This document shows, piece by piece, positions 1-6,288 of a stretch of 13,925 nt of DNA. Positions within the stretch are counted from its first letter, which is position 1; every line of letters begins with the position of its first letter. Location: positions 1 to 13,925 of the forward strand of contig JAUWTX010000025.1 in NCBI GenBank assembly GCA_030614505.1, given 5' to 3'. A program made the position numbers and the translations under genes. Source of the stretch: Desulfuromonadales bacterium (GTDB lineage: Bacteria; Desulfobacterota; Desulfuromonadia; Desulfuromonadales; BM103). The notes beneath the pieces were generated by a model. That model made no database searches. It worked only from the letters and a program-made list of their open reading frames with translations, and had not been told where the DNA came from.

Positions 1-754
1 AACCGCAACTTTTGCCGCCATCGACATGCAACACCTGGCCGGTGATAAATTCAGCGTCGTCTGAAGCCAGGAAGGCAACCGCAGCAGCGATATCTTCGAC
101 CTTGCCCATCTTGCCGGTCGGCTGCATGCGAATCAACCGTGCACGTCCCTCTTCAGTCATGTTCCTGGTCATTGGTGTATCGATAGCACCAGGCGCCACA
201 GCGTTGACATTGATCTGAAAACGGGCGAATTCCAGAGCCAGTGAGCGGGTCAGACTGACCAGCCCGCCCTTACTGGCGGTATAGTTGGCCTGCCCGATAC
301 TACCAAGCCAGGCTCGTGAAACTATATTGACAATTTTACCTGCCTTTTGAGTCTTCAAGGTAGGAAAGACCGCCTGACAACAGAGAAAGGCTCCCTTGAG
401 ATTGACATCCAGAACCTGATCCCAGTCCTGCTCGGAGATGTTGCTGATCAGATTGTCACGGATGATGCCGGCATTGTTGACCAGGACATCAATGCAGCCA
501 AACTTTTCAATGACCTGTGCAACCAGCTGTTGTACCTGCTCTTTGCTGGTAACATCAGCGGTGATCGGCAAAACTTCACAGCCAGAACCTTCGAGGCTGT
601 TGGCCAGTTGGCGCAAGTGCTCTTCGTTGACATCAACCAGAGCCAAGCTTGCCCCCTGGGCAGCAAAGTGACGAGTGATAGCGGCACCGATCCCCTGCCC
701 GGCCCCGGTAATAATAATCACCCGCTTCCGGGTCTTCGAATCCGCAGCGCCCAT
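1..754 (-). CDS. SDR-family (FabG-like) 3-hydroxyacyl/3-oxoacyl dehydrogenase, 3' end cut by window edge
   Basis: This is a classical short-chain dehydrogenase/reductase. Translating the minus strand from the ATG at 754 gives 251 residues before the edge, with no stop seen. Since the family is about 245-255 residues long, only a few are missing. Visible motifs are the Rossmann glycine motif TGAGQGIG (residues 16-23), an acidic Asp41 at the end of beta-2 that favours NAD(H), NNAG (93-96) and the catalytic set Asn118, Ser146, Tyr158 and Lys162 (YTASK). The ATG shares one base with the TGA of the upstream thiolase (TGATG), and GGAGG lies 7 nt before it, so the two are translationally coupled. 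Family knowledge supports NAD(P)-dependent oxidation of a 3-hydroxyacyl-CoA or reduction of a 3-oxoacyl group. In this operon an alternative 3-hydroxyacyl-CoA dehydrogenase for an atypical (for example aryl) substrate is plausible. The exact substrate is unknown. Confidence 0.93.
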   Translation of the reverse strand, partial: MGAADSKTRKRVIIITGAGQGIGAAITRHFAAQGASLALVDVNEEHLRQLANSLEGSGCEVLPITADVTSKEQVQQLVAQVIEKFGCIDVLVNNAGIIRDNLISNISEQDWDQVLDVNLKGAFLCCQAVFPTLKTQKAGKIVNIVSRAWLGSIGQANYTASKGGLVSLTRSLALEFARFQINVNAVAPGAIDTPMTRNMTEEGRARLIRMQPTGKMGKVEDIAAAVAFLASDDAEFITGQVLHVDGGKSCG

Positions 755-2019
755 CAGCAAGCCTCCAGAACCATGGCGATACCTTGCCCACCACCGATAC
801 AAGCTGAGGCAATTCCCAATTGCTTGTTATCACGTTGCAGGGTTTTCAGACAGGTCAGGGCTAAACGCACACCGGTCGCACCCAGGGGATGGCCGATGGC
901 GATCGCACCACCGTTGATATTGAGTTTGTCCTGATCAAGCTCCAATGCCTTGGCAACGGCCAGGCACTGAGCCGAGAAGGCTTCATTAATCTCAAAGCGG
1001 TCGATATCGCCAAGACTGAGACCCATCTGCGCAAGCAGCAGGCGGATCGCCGGAACCGGCCCGATTCCCATAATATCAGGGCGCACGCCAGAGGAAGCGA
1101 AGCCACGGATTTTACCCAGCGGCGTCAAACCATTGGCCCGAACATAATCACCCGAGGCAACCAGCAGCGCGGCCGCGCCATCAACGATACCCGATGCACT
1201 ACCGGCAGTGGTCGGGCCCTCTTTTGTGAAGACGAAGGGCAGCTTGGCCAGTTGCTCCATGGTGGCCTGGCGGGGATGTTCATCGGCGCTGATCGCCTCA
1301 CGACTGTTCAGGCGATACTTGCGTGGCTTGTAATCAGCCATTTCCAGCACCCCTTTGGCCTCCACTGACGCGATTTCCTGTTGGAAAAATCCAGCAGCCT
1401 GGGCTTCGGCATAGCGCTGCTGGCTGCGCATGGAGAAGGCATCAACATCTTCCCGCGTCAGAGAGTATTCTTTGGCCAGGTTATCGGCTGTACAACCCAT
1501 GGGCACCGCAGCAGTATCATTCAAGGCCTCCCAAAGCACATCGACAAACTCGGGTCGTCCCAACTGGAAGCCTTGGCGGGCAGCATAGGATGCAAGGGGG
1601 AATCGACTCATAGTGTCGGTTCCACAACCGAGCACCAGGTTGGCCTTACCGAGGGCAATCTGTTCTGCAGCCTGTCCCAGCAACTCGACTCCGGAACCGC
1701 AGATCCGCTGAGTCAACATCGCAGTACTTTCAAGCGGCGCACCGCTGTAAAGCGAGATGTGGCGTGGCAAAAAGAAGCTGTCAGCGCTGGCCTGGCCGAT
1801 ATTGGCAACGATGGTCTGATCGATGTCCCCGGCCGGCACACCAGAAGCCTCAATGGCTGCACGACTGGCGAAAATTCCCAGGTCGGTCGGCGAAACCGTT
1901 GACAGGCTGCCGGTGTATTTACCGAAAGGAGTCCGTTTCCCTTCGAGCAGGTAGATATCCTCAAAAAGAGCGCCGCTACCGGCCTGCTTATCCTGAAACC
2001 CCTGTACGCTTGCTTTCAT
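754..2019 (-). CDS. Thiolase (acetyl-CoA acyltransferase / 3-ketoacyl-CoA thiolase)
   Basis: This 421-residue protein of the thiolase superfamily cleaves 3-oxoacyl-CoA with CoA to give acetyl-CoA and a shortened acyl-CoA, or runs in the biosynthetic direction. The nucleophile is Cys107 in RICGSG. The motif NEAFSA lies near residue 345, the active-site His377 is in GHPLGATG, and the second catalytic Cys407 is in CIGGGQG near the C-terminus, so the catalytic triad is complete. The start at 2019 is supported by AAGGAG 5 nt upstream. The protein has about 15 more N-terminal residues than typical thiolases before the usual first strand (DIYLLEGKRTPFG). It lies 50 nt downstream of the dehydrogenase/hydratase fusion and overlaps the SDR gene by one to three bases, so all three are probably one operon. 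Sequence alone does not separate degradative (FadA-like) from acetoacetyl-CoA (AtoB-like) function. The neighbouring hydratase/dehydrogenase favours beta-oxidation. Confidence 0.95.
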   Translation of the reverse strand: MKASVQGFQDKQAGSGALFEDIYLLEGKRTPFGKYTGSLSTVSPTDLGIFASRAAIEASGVPAGDIDQTIVANIGQASADSFFLPRHISLYSGAPLESTAMLTQRICGSGVELLGQAAEQIALGKANLVLGCGTDTMSRFPLASYAARQGFQLGRPEFVDVLWEALNDTAAVPMGCTADNLAKEYSLTREDVDAFSMRSQQRYAEAQAAGFFQQEIASVEAKGVLEMADYKPRKYRLNSREAISADEHPRQATMEQLAKLPFVFTKEGPTTAGSASGIVDGAAALLVASGDYVRANGLTPLGKIRGFASSGVRPDIMGIGPVPAIRLLLAQMGLSLGDIDRFEINEAFSAQCLAVAKALELDQDKLNINGGAIAIGHPLGATGVRLALTCLKTLQRDNKQLGIASACIGGGQGIAMVLEAC

Positions 2020-2069
2020 AATGACTCCTTAAACGTTAGTGCTCTAAATTAGGGAAACAACTAAACTGT

Positions 2070-4085
2070 CTACTTACCTATATAGTTTGGTCTCTGTCCA
2101 CTGAGAATACTTTCGAGCCCGGTCCGGGCATCTTGAGTAGCAAAGATGGCTGTCAAGCTATCAAGCTCCAGTTGCAGACCGTCCTGAAGATCCAGGTCAG
2201 AGCCCTGGTCGATCAGGTTCATGGCAACTTTCATCGCAACCGGTGCCTTGCAGGTAATACCTTTGGCCTGTTTTTCAAAACCTTCACGGGCCAGAAGTGG
2301 GTGGTTGAAATCGCCATCGAAGGCAGCGAACTCAAGCTCTTCCGGGGTCTCTTCAACGCGACCGGCCTGAGCTTTGTCGAGGGAGACTTCTGCCAGTTCC
2401 CGCCAGTCAAAAACCGGATCGATGACGGCGTCTACCAAACCCAAAGCATAAGCCTTTTTGGCATTGATAAACTGGCCACTGGCGACCAGTTGCTTGGTGC
2501 GGGCGACGCCTATCAGACGACTGGTACGCTGAGTACCACCGAGGCCTGGGTAGATACCTATACCGGTTTCCGGGAAGGCCAGCACTGACTTACGCGTGCC
2601 GATGCGATAATCGCAGGCCAGAGCGAGTTCCAGCCCGCCACCAAGTGTCAACCCATCGAGATAAGCATAAGTGGTCTTGTCCGATGCACTGATCTTGTTC
2701 AGCACCTTCTGTCCGAATTCAGTAAAAGCCTGAATCCGTGGCAGGTCGTCAGCGGCCATGGCATCGACAAAAAATTTGATGTCGGCGCCGGCGATAAAGG
2801 CCTTGCCCTTGCCGTGAATGAAAATCTTACTGATATCGCTGCGAGCATTGAGATCCTCAACACAACGATCGAGCTGACTCATCACCTGTTCACCAAGAGG
2901 GTTCATTCGGTCAGGGAGATCGAAAACAATAAAGCCGGCCTCGCCGATGACCTCGGTGGTCACCCAGTTGAGATTCAAATTTTGAGCCTTGGCTGAATCG
3001 ACCAGACATGCCGGCAGCGGCAGATCCCAAACAGTGAAGACGCTCTCGACCATCTCTTTGACTTTCGCAGCGCCTAACTTTTCGAGCAATTCAAAAGGAC
3101 CCATCGGCCAGCGCAAACCGGAGCGTGCACCCAGATCAGCGGAGGTTGCATCGACTACACCTTCATCGACCATTTGCGCAGCAACCCCTAGGGTGGCACC
3201 AATCAGGCGGCGCGTGACAACGTCAGCCTGGTCAGAACCGTTATTGAGGTGTTGAGTATCTTCAAGGTTCCAGTCCTGCTTGGCTTCGACCTGCTGACAA
3301 ATAACCTTCGCCGGGGCGTAGAAAGCGCCAAGCTCACCAGCCAACCCATTGGCAGCATGCATGGTAATCGGCACAGCGGTCGCATTCATCAAAGCGAAAG
3401 GTCCCATGCCGACACCGAAGACATCACAGGCGACCTGGTCGATAAAGGCAATACTACCGAAACCTTCCTCATAAAGTCGGCCCGCTTCGTTCAACCAGGG
3501 GACAAAGAAACGGTTGACAGCAAAACCGGGAGCATCGTTAACCACAATCGGGGTCTTGTCATAAAAAGCGTAGAAGTTTTCCAGCGCGGCGACTATTTCA
3601 GGAGCCGACTTTTTGCTGGGGATCAATTCGACCAGTTTATTCTTGGCCGCATGGAAGAAGTAGTGGACACCAACGACCCGCTCGGGTGTCTGCAGGTCGG
3701 CGGCGATTTCACTGATCAGGAAAGAGGAGGTATTGCTGGCGAGAATACAGTCAGCGCCGACCACCTTCTCCAGCTCGGCGAAGAGTCCCTTCTTGACCTC
3801 AAGGTTTTCGAAACGTGCCTCGACCACCAGGTCAGCCTTGGCAAGTTCTGCCTGTTCGGTGGTGCATTGCAATCGACCAAGGATCTGATCAAAGGCCTGC
3901 TGATCGATCAGCCGACGTTCTAATGCCTCGCCCAGGGACTCACGTATATAGCCAACCCCCCGATCCAGGAACTCCTGCTTCTGGTCAACGAGAATGACCG
4001 GCAGACCCTTCATGATAAAGTGTTGAGCAATCGCAGAGCCCATAGTTCCTGCGCCAACAACGCCTACAGTAGTAATTGGTTTCAT
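2070..4085 (-). CDS. Bifunctional 3-hydroxyacyl-CoA dehydrogenase (N-terminal) / enoyl-CoA hydratase (C-terminal)
   Basis: This 671-residue fusion carries out the hydration and NAD+-dependent oxidation steps of beta-oxidation. Residues 1 to about 350 are a 3-hydroxyacyl-CoA dehydrogenase with the NAD motif GAGTMG (11-16), likely catalytic His141-Glu153 dyad and the GFAVNR segment near 187-192. Residues about 375-560 are a crotonase fold with oxyanion-hole segment IAGADIK (431-437), GGGLEL with catalytic Glu486, and FPETG with catalytic Glu506. The Glu spacing of 20 equals that of mitochondrial crotonase, so hydratase activity is expected. The domain order is the reverse of FadB, where hydratase comes first. 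It resembles the archaeal and deltaproteobacterial crotonyl-CoA hydratase/3-hydroxybutyryl-CoA dehydrogenase fusions. After the catalytic His the usual FFNP is replaced by YFFHAA at constant spacing. The start at 4085 has GAGGG 7 nt upstream. It is the first gene leftward from the divergent control region. Confidence 0.95.
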   Translation of the reverse strand: MKPITTVGVVGAGTMGSAIAQHFIMKGLPVILVDQKQEFLDRGVGYIRESLGEALERRLIDQQAFDQILGRLQCTTEQAELAKADLVVEARFENLEVKKGLFAELEKVVGADCILASNTSSFLISEIAADLQTPERVVGVHYFFHAAKNKLVELIPSKKSAPEIVAALENFYAFYDKTPIVVNDAPGFAVNRFFVPWLNEAGRLYEEGFGSIAFIDQVACDVFGVGMGPFALMNATAVPITMHAANGLAGELGAFYAPAKVICQQVEAKQDWNLEDTQHLNNGSDQADVVTRRLIGATLGVAAQMVDEGVVDATSADLGARSGLRWPMGPFELLEKLGAAKVKEMVESVFTVWDLPLPACLVDSAKAQNLNLNWVTTEVIGEAGFIVFDLPDRMNPLGEQVMSQLDRCVEDLNARSDISKIFIHGKGKAFIAGADIKFFVDAMAADDLPRIQAFTEFGQKVLNKISASDKTTYAYLDGLTLGGGLELALACDYRIGTRKSVLAFPETGIGIYPGLGGTQRTSRLIGVARTKQLVASGQFINAKKAYALGLVDAVIDPVFDWRELAEVSLDKAQAGRVEETPEELEFAAFDGDFNHPLLAREGFEKQAKGITCKAPVAMKVAMNLIDQGSDLDLQDGLQLELDSLTAIFATQDARTGLESILSGQRPNYIGK

Positions 4086-4119
4086 TCGCTTACCCTCTTT
4101 TTAGTAAGTAACGGTAATA

Positions 4120-4149
4120 ACTATAACACCCTAGAGGCCATCCTGTTGA
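4120..4149 (-). promoter_or_regulatory. Candidate sigma70 promoter for the beta-oxidation operon
   Basis: On the minus strand TCAACA (plus positions 4144-4149, four of six matches to TTGACA) is followed after 18 nt by TATAGT (4120-4125, five of six matches to TATAAT). Transcription would begin near 4113, leaving a leader of about 28 nt before the ATG at 4085. The nearest palindromic operator is centred about 98 bp upstream of that start. The -35 is weak, so the call is tentative. Confidence 0.35.
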
Positions 4150-4202
4150 TGCAGGCCCAACAGCTTTCAGCCTGTTCAATTCATCACAAGCCGTCACCGT
4201 CT

Positions 4203-4219
4203 ATTTCGCAATGCGAAAT
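4203..4219. promoter_or_regulatory. Palindromic operator 1 (8-1-8), probable IclR-family binding site
   Basis: The site is ATTTCGCA-A-TGCGAAAT, a perfect 8-bp inverted repeat around one central base. The same arms occur at 4413-4429, and a half-site ATTTCGCT follows at 4223-4230, exactly 20 bp after the start of the first arm. IclR-family dimers and tetramers bind short palindromes in the intergenic region next to their own gene. That this regulator binds here is inference from position and repetition. Confidence 0.75.
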
Positions 4220-4222
4220 CGT

Positions 4223-4230
4223 ATTTCGCT
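4223..4230. promoter_or_regulatory. Extra operator half-site
   Basis: ATTTCGCT repeats seven of the eight bases of the operator arm in direct orientation, 20 bp (about two helical turns) from the first arm of operator 1. It could give tetramer contacts on one face of the helix. A single 8-mer in AT-rich DNA could also be chance. Confidence 0.4.
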
Positions 4231-4235
4231 ATTAA

Positions 4236-4248
4236 CGGATTTTATCCG
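4236..4248. repeat. Small inverted repeat (5-3-5)
   Basis: CGGAT-TTT-ATCCG lies directly next to the operator half-site. It could be part of an extended operator or a weak hairpin. It has no T-tract suited to a terminator. Confidence 0.35.
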
Positions 4249-4387
4249 ACAACCCACTCCTTGTAAATATTTTTCTGCAGATAGAAACAAAATGTTTTTT
4301 TTGAAGTTCACAACATATTGTTATTACAAGACAACAAACAACAACTATTTTTAATAAAAATCCGGCAATAACAATTTAAGGACAACA

Positions 4388-4400
4388 AGATACAGTATCT
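4388..4400. repeat. Small dyad (6-1-6) next to operator 2
   Basis: AGATAC-A-GTATCT is a perfect 6-bp inverted repeat with a single central base, the same odd-centred geometry as the main operators but a different sequence. It lies 13 bp before operator 2 and could bind a second regulator. Function is unproven. Confidence 0.4.
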
Positions 4401-4412
4401 AGCCTCAATCAA

Positions 4413-4429
4413 ATTTCGCAGTGCGAAAT
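4413..4429. promoter_or_regulatory. Palindromic operator 2 (8-1-8), probable IclR-family binding site
   Basis: The site is ATTTCGCA-G-TGCGAAAT, with the same eight-base arms as operator 1 and only the central base changed. It ends 28 bp before a perfect TTGACA box and 79 bp before the regulator gene. That upstream position would suit activation or auto-control of the rightward operon. Its centre is 210 bp from operator 1. Confidence 0.75.
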
Positions 4430-4457
4430 CAACTTTCAAGAAACATTGTTTTATTCC

Positions 4458-4486
4458 TTGACACTGCTGCACCTTTTCGATAGACA
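4458..4486 (+). promoter_or_regulatory. Candidate promoter of the regulator/activase operon
   Basis: A perfect -35 TTGACA (4458-4463) is followed after 17 nt by TAGACA (4481-4486), which matches the -10 consensus at only three of six positions. Transcription would begin near 4493, just before the GGAGA ribosome-binding site of the regulator gene. A strong -35 with a poor -10 fits a promoter needing an activator, but this is inference. Confidence 0.4.
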
Positions 4487-4507
4487 TTAAAGCCGGAGAA
4501 AGAGCCT

Positions 4508-5359
4508 ATGAACGACAATACAGCATTGGACAACAGGGGCAGCAAAGCAGAGCTGATCGCAATGGATGGGCTTGATCCCCTGGAGGAAAACAGCAAAGAC
4601 CGCCAATTTGTGACGGCCCTGGCTCGTGGCCTGGAAGTCCTGCGCTGTTTCAGACCCAGAGATCGGCACCTGGGGAATCAGGACATCGCTGAACGTACCG
4701 GGCTGCCAAAACCTACCGTTTCCCGCCTGACTTATACCCTTACCCGCATGGGTTACCTCTATCATGACGAAAAGCTGAGCAAATACCAGCTCGGCACGGG
4801 GGTTCTCTCCCTCGGCTTCTCATTACTCACCAACATGGATGTGCTGAAGATTGCCCGCCCTATAATGCAGGAACTGGCGGACTATTCGCACACCGTGGTT
4901 TCGGTCGGCACCCGCGATCGCCTCGGCATGATCTACCTCGACGGCCGACACAGCACTGACGCCACAGTATCCTTACGTCGCGAACCGGGCACCCGGGTTC
5001 CCATCGCCACAACCGCTATGGGTCGAGCCCTGCTTTGTGGCCTGCCCGAAAATGAGCGGGAACAACTGATGAAGAACATCCGCCAACGGGACCCAGACAA
5101 CTGGCCAAAGCATAAGGCTGGTATCGAACAGGCTTTGCGTGATTATCACGAACGTGGCTTTTGCCTGTCCATTGGCGACTGGCGCAGCGACGTCAACGCC
5201 ATTGGTGTGCCGATGCTGCCGATCGCAGGTACCCGGCTCTTGACCTTTAACTGTGCGGCACCATCGTTTGTGCTGCGCCAGCACATGCTCGAAGACGACA
5301 TCGGGCCCCGACTGGTTAACCTGGTTAGAACGATTGAGGCAGAAGCTGCCCATTATTAG
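4508..5359 (+). CDS. IclR-family transcriptional regulator
   Basis: This 283-residue DNA-binding regulator has an N-terminal winged helix-turn-helix at about residues 33-95. The stretch NQDIAERTGLPKPTVSRL supplies the recognition helix. A C-terminal effector-binding domain (about 105-278) contains the family's ARP-MQEL and TTAMGRALL segments. The start at 4508 has GGAGA 8 nt upstream. A run of about 32 residues precedes the HTH, longer than in minimal IclR members. Family knowledge: members such as PobR and PcaU/PcaR sense small aromatic or organic acids and act as activators or repressors from palindromes beside their gene. Here the gene is first in the rightward operon and sits beside two perfect palindromes, so it probably controls both arms. 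The effector, likely a pathway acid or CoA ester, cannot be read from sequence. The next gene starts 67 nt downstream with no terminator visible. Confidence 0.93.
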   Translation: MNDNTALDNRGSKAELIAMDGLDPLEENSKDRQFVTALARGLEVLRCFRPRDRHLGNQDIAERTGLPKPTVSRLTYTLTRMGYLYHDEKLSKYQLGTGVLSLGFSLLTNMDVLKIARPIMQELADYSHTVVSVGTRDRLGMIYLDGRHSTDATVSLRREPGTRVPIATTAMGRALLCGLPENEREQLMKNIRQRDPDNWPKHKAGIEQALRDYHERGFCLSIGDWRSDVNAIGVPMLPIAGTRLLTFNCAAPSFVLRQHMLEDDIGPRLVNLVRTIEAEAAHY

Positions 5360-5426
5360 CAGAATTTCGACGTTTCGCTAACCCGCAGGGGCACGGCATG
5401 ACGTGTCCGGCTAACAGGAAACAGAT

Positions 5427-6221
5427 ATGGCACAACCGGTCTATGTCGGACTTGACATGGGAGCATCACGCACCAAGGTGGCGGTTATCGACCGACACGG
5501 GGCGCTGCTCGGCCATGCAGCAAAGAAATCGGGGATCGATTTTGCCGCGACCGCAGAGTTCTGCCTGGACACCTCCCTGGCACTGGCTGGCGTCAACCGG
5601 AGTGACATTGTCGATGCAGTCGCCACTGGTTACGGCCGCAACAACGTCGCCTTTATCACTGATAAAAGCAAAACCGAAATTGGCTGTCATGCCAAAGGCT
5701 GTTACCATCACTTTTCTGAAGCGATCACCATCATTGACATAGGCGGCCAGGACAACAAGATCATCAAGCTCAATGCCAAGGGACAACGCGACAGCTTCAA
5801 AATGAACCGCAAATGCGCTGCCGGAACCGGAGCCTTTCTCGAGGAGATGTCGAGTCGCCTTGATATCCCCCTTGACGAGATGAACACCTTGGCCAGCCAG
5901 GCAACAGAAATGATCAAGCTTGGCAGTTACTGTACGGTCTTCTCGGCCACCGAAGTTTTAGAGAACATCAGGCACGGCAAGCCGGTCGCTGACATCATCA
6001 AAGGCATCTTCTACTCAATGATCCAGCGGGTTCTGGAGATGGACTCATTGACTGAAAAAGTGGTATTAAGCGGCGGGGTCGTCGCCCACAACCCCTACCT
6101 GGTAGAGATGGTCGAAGAGATGATCGGTCGTCCAGTATTGATACCGAAGTTCCCGCAACTTACCGGGGCCCATGGCGCAGCCCTCTACGCCCTGGATGCT
6201 GCAACCACTGGAGGACCATAA
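5427..6221 (+). CDS. BadF/BadG/BcrA/BcrD (HgdC-type) ATPase: activase for a 2-hydroxyacyl-CoA dehydratase/reductase
   Basis: This 264-residue ASKHA-fold ATPase belongs to the family that drives one electron at a time, at the cost of ATP, into 2-hydroxyacyl-CoA dehydratases or benzoyl-CoA reductases. The phosphate-1 motif GLDMGASRTK is at residues 8-17, the second phosphate motif IDIGGQDNK at 103-111 and the adenosine motif near VLSGGVV at about 214-220. The [4Fe-4S] ligand cysteines, one per subunit from each of two loops at the homodimer interface, are Cys130 in RKCAAGTG and Cys169 in SYCTVFSATE. The length is standard for HgdC/FldI/YjiL. AGGAA lies 6 nt before the ATG. It directly precedes the only dehydratase-family subunit in the window, which is its expected partner. 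Electron supply would be a ferredoxin or flavodoxin, perhaps reduced by the indolepyruvate oxidoreductase encoded downstream; that link is inference. Confidence 0.95.
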   Translation: MAQPVYVGLDMGASRTKVAVIDRHGALLGHAAKKSGIDFAATAEFCLDTSLALAGVNRSDIVDAVATGYGRNNVAFITDKSKTEIGCHAKGCYHHFSEAITIIDIGGQDNKIIKLNAKGQRDSFKMNRKCAAGTGAFLEEMSSRLDIPLDEMNTLASQATEMIKLGSYCTVFSATEVLENIRHGKPVADIIKGIFYSMIQRVLEMDSLTEKVVLSGGVVAHNPYLVEMVEEMIGRPVLIPKFPQLTGAHGAALYALDAATTGGP

Positions 6222-6246
6222 GCTTTATACTGCTTTGTACATTATT

Positions 6247-6260
6247 CAATTTAGAAATTG
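6247..6260. repeat. Perfect dyad between activase and dehydratase genes
   Basis: CAATTT-AG-AAATTG is a 6-2-6 inverted repeat in the 67-nt gap. With a two-base centre it cannot fold into a normal hairpin, so if functional it would be a protein-binding site. TATACT at 6226-6231 resembles a -10 box but has no matching -35. Confidence 0.35.
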
Positions 6261-6288
6261 GCTGAGAACAGACGCTTGAGGAGAGATT

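Larger units (their letters stand above)
4086..4507. other. Divergent intergenic control region (422 bp)
   Basis: No gene was found here. The region separates the leftward beta-oxidation operon from the rightward regulator/activase operon and is visibly richer in A and T than the flanking genes, especially 4250-4440. It contains two identical-arm 17-bp palindromes, one extra half-site, three further dyads (4236-4248, 4388-4400 and a wide pair at 4317-4325/4367-4375) and candidate promoters for both directions. The short reading frame at 4020-4235 lacks a ribosome-binding site and runs over the fusion gene, so it was not called. Confidence 0.85.

Noticed and set aside
347..934. 195-codon plus-strand frame across the SDR/thiolase junction
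   Set aside because: It runs antisense to two genes with complete catalytic motifs and coupled stop/start, so it is a shadow.
2070..4085. FadB-type fatty-oxidation alpha subunit
   Set aside because: The domain order is dehydrogenase then hydratase, opposite to FadB, and the length is about 50-60 residues shorter.
5360..5426. Further operator copies (TTTCG-containing half-sites) between the regulator and activase genes
   Set aside because: ATTTCGA and GTTTCGCT occur but form no palindrome with the operator arms, so they were not called.
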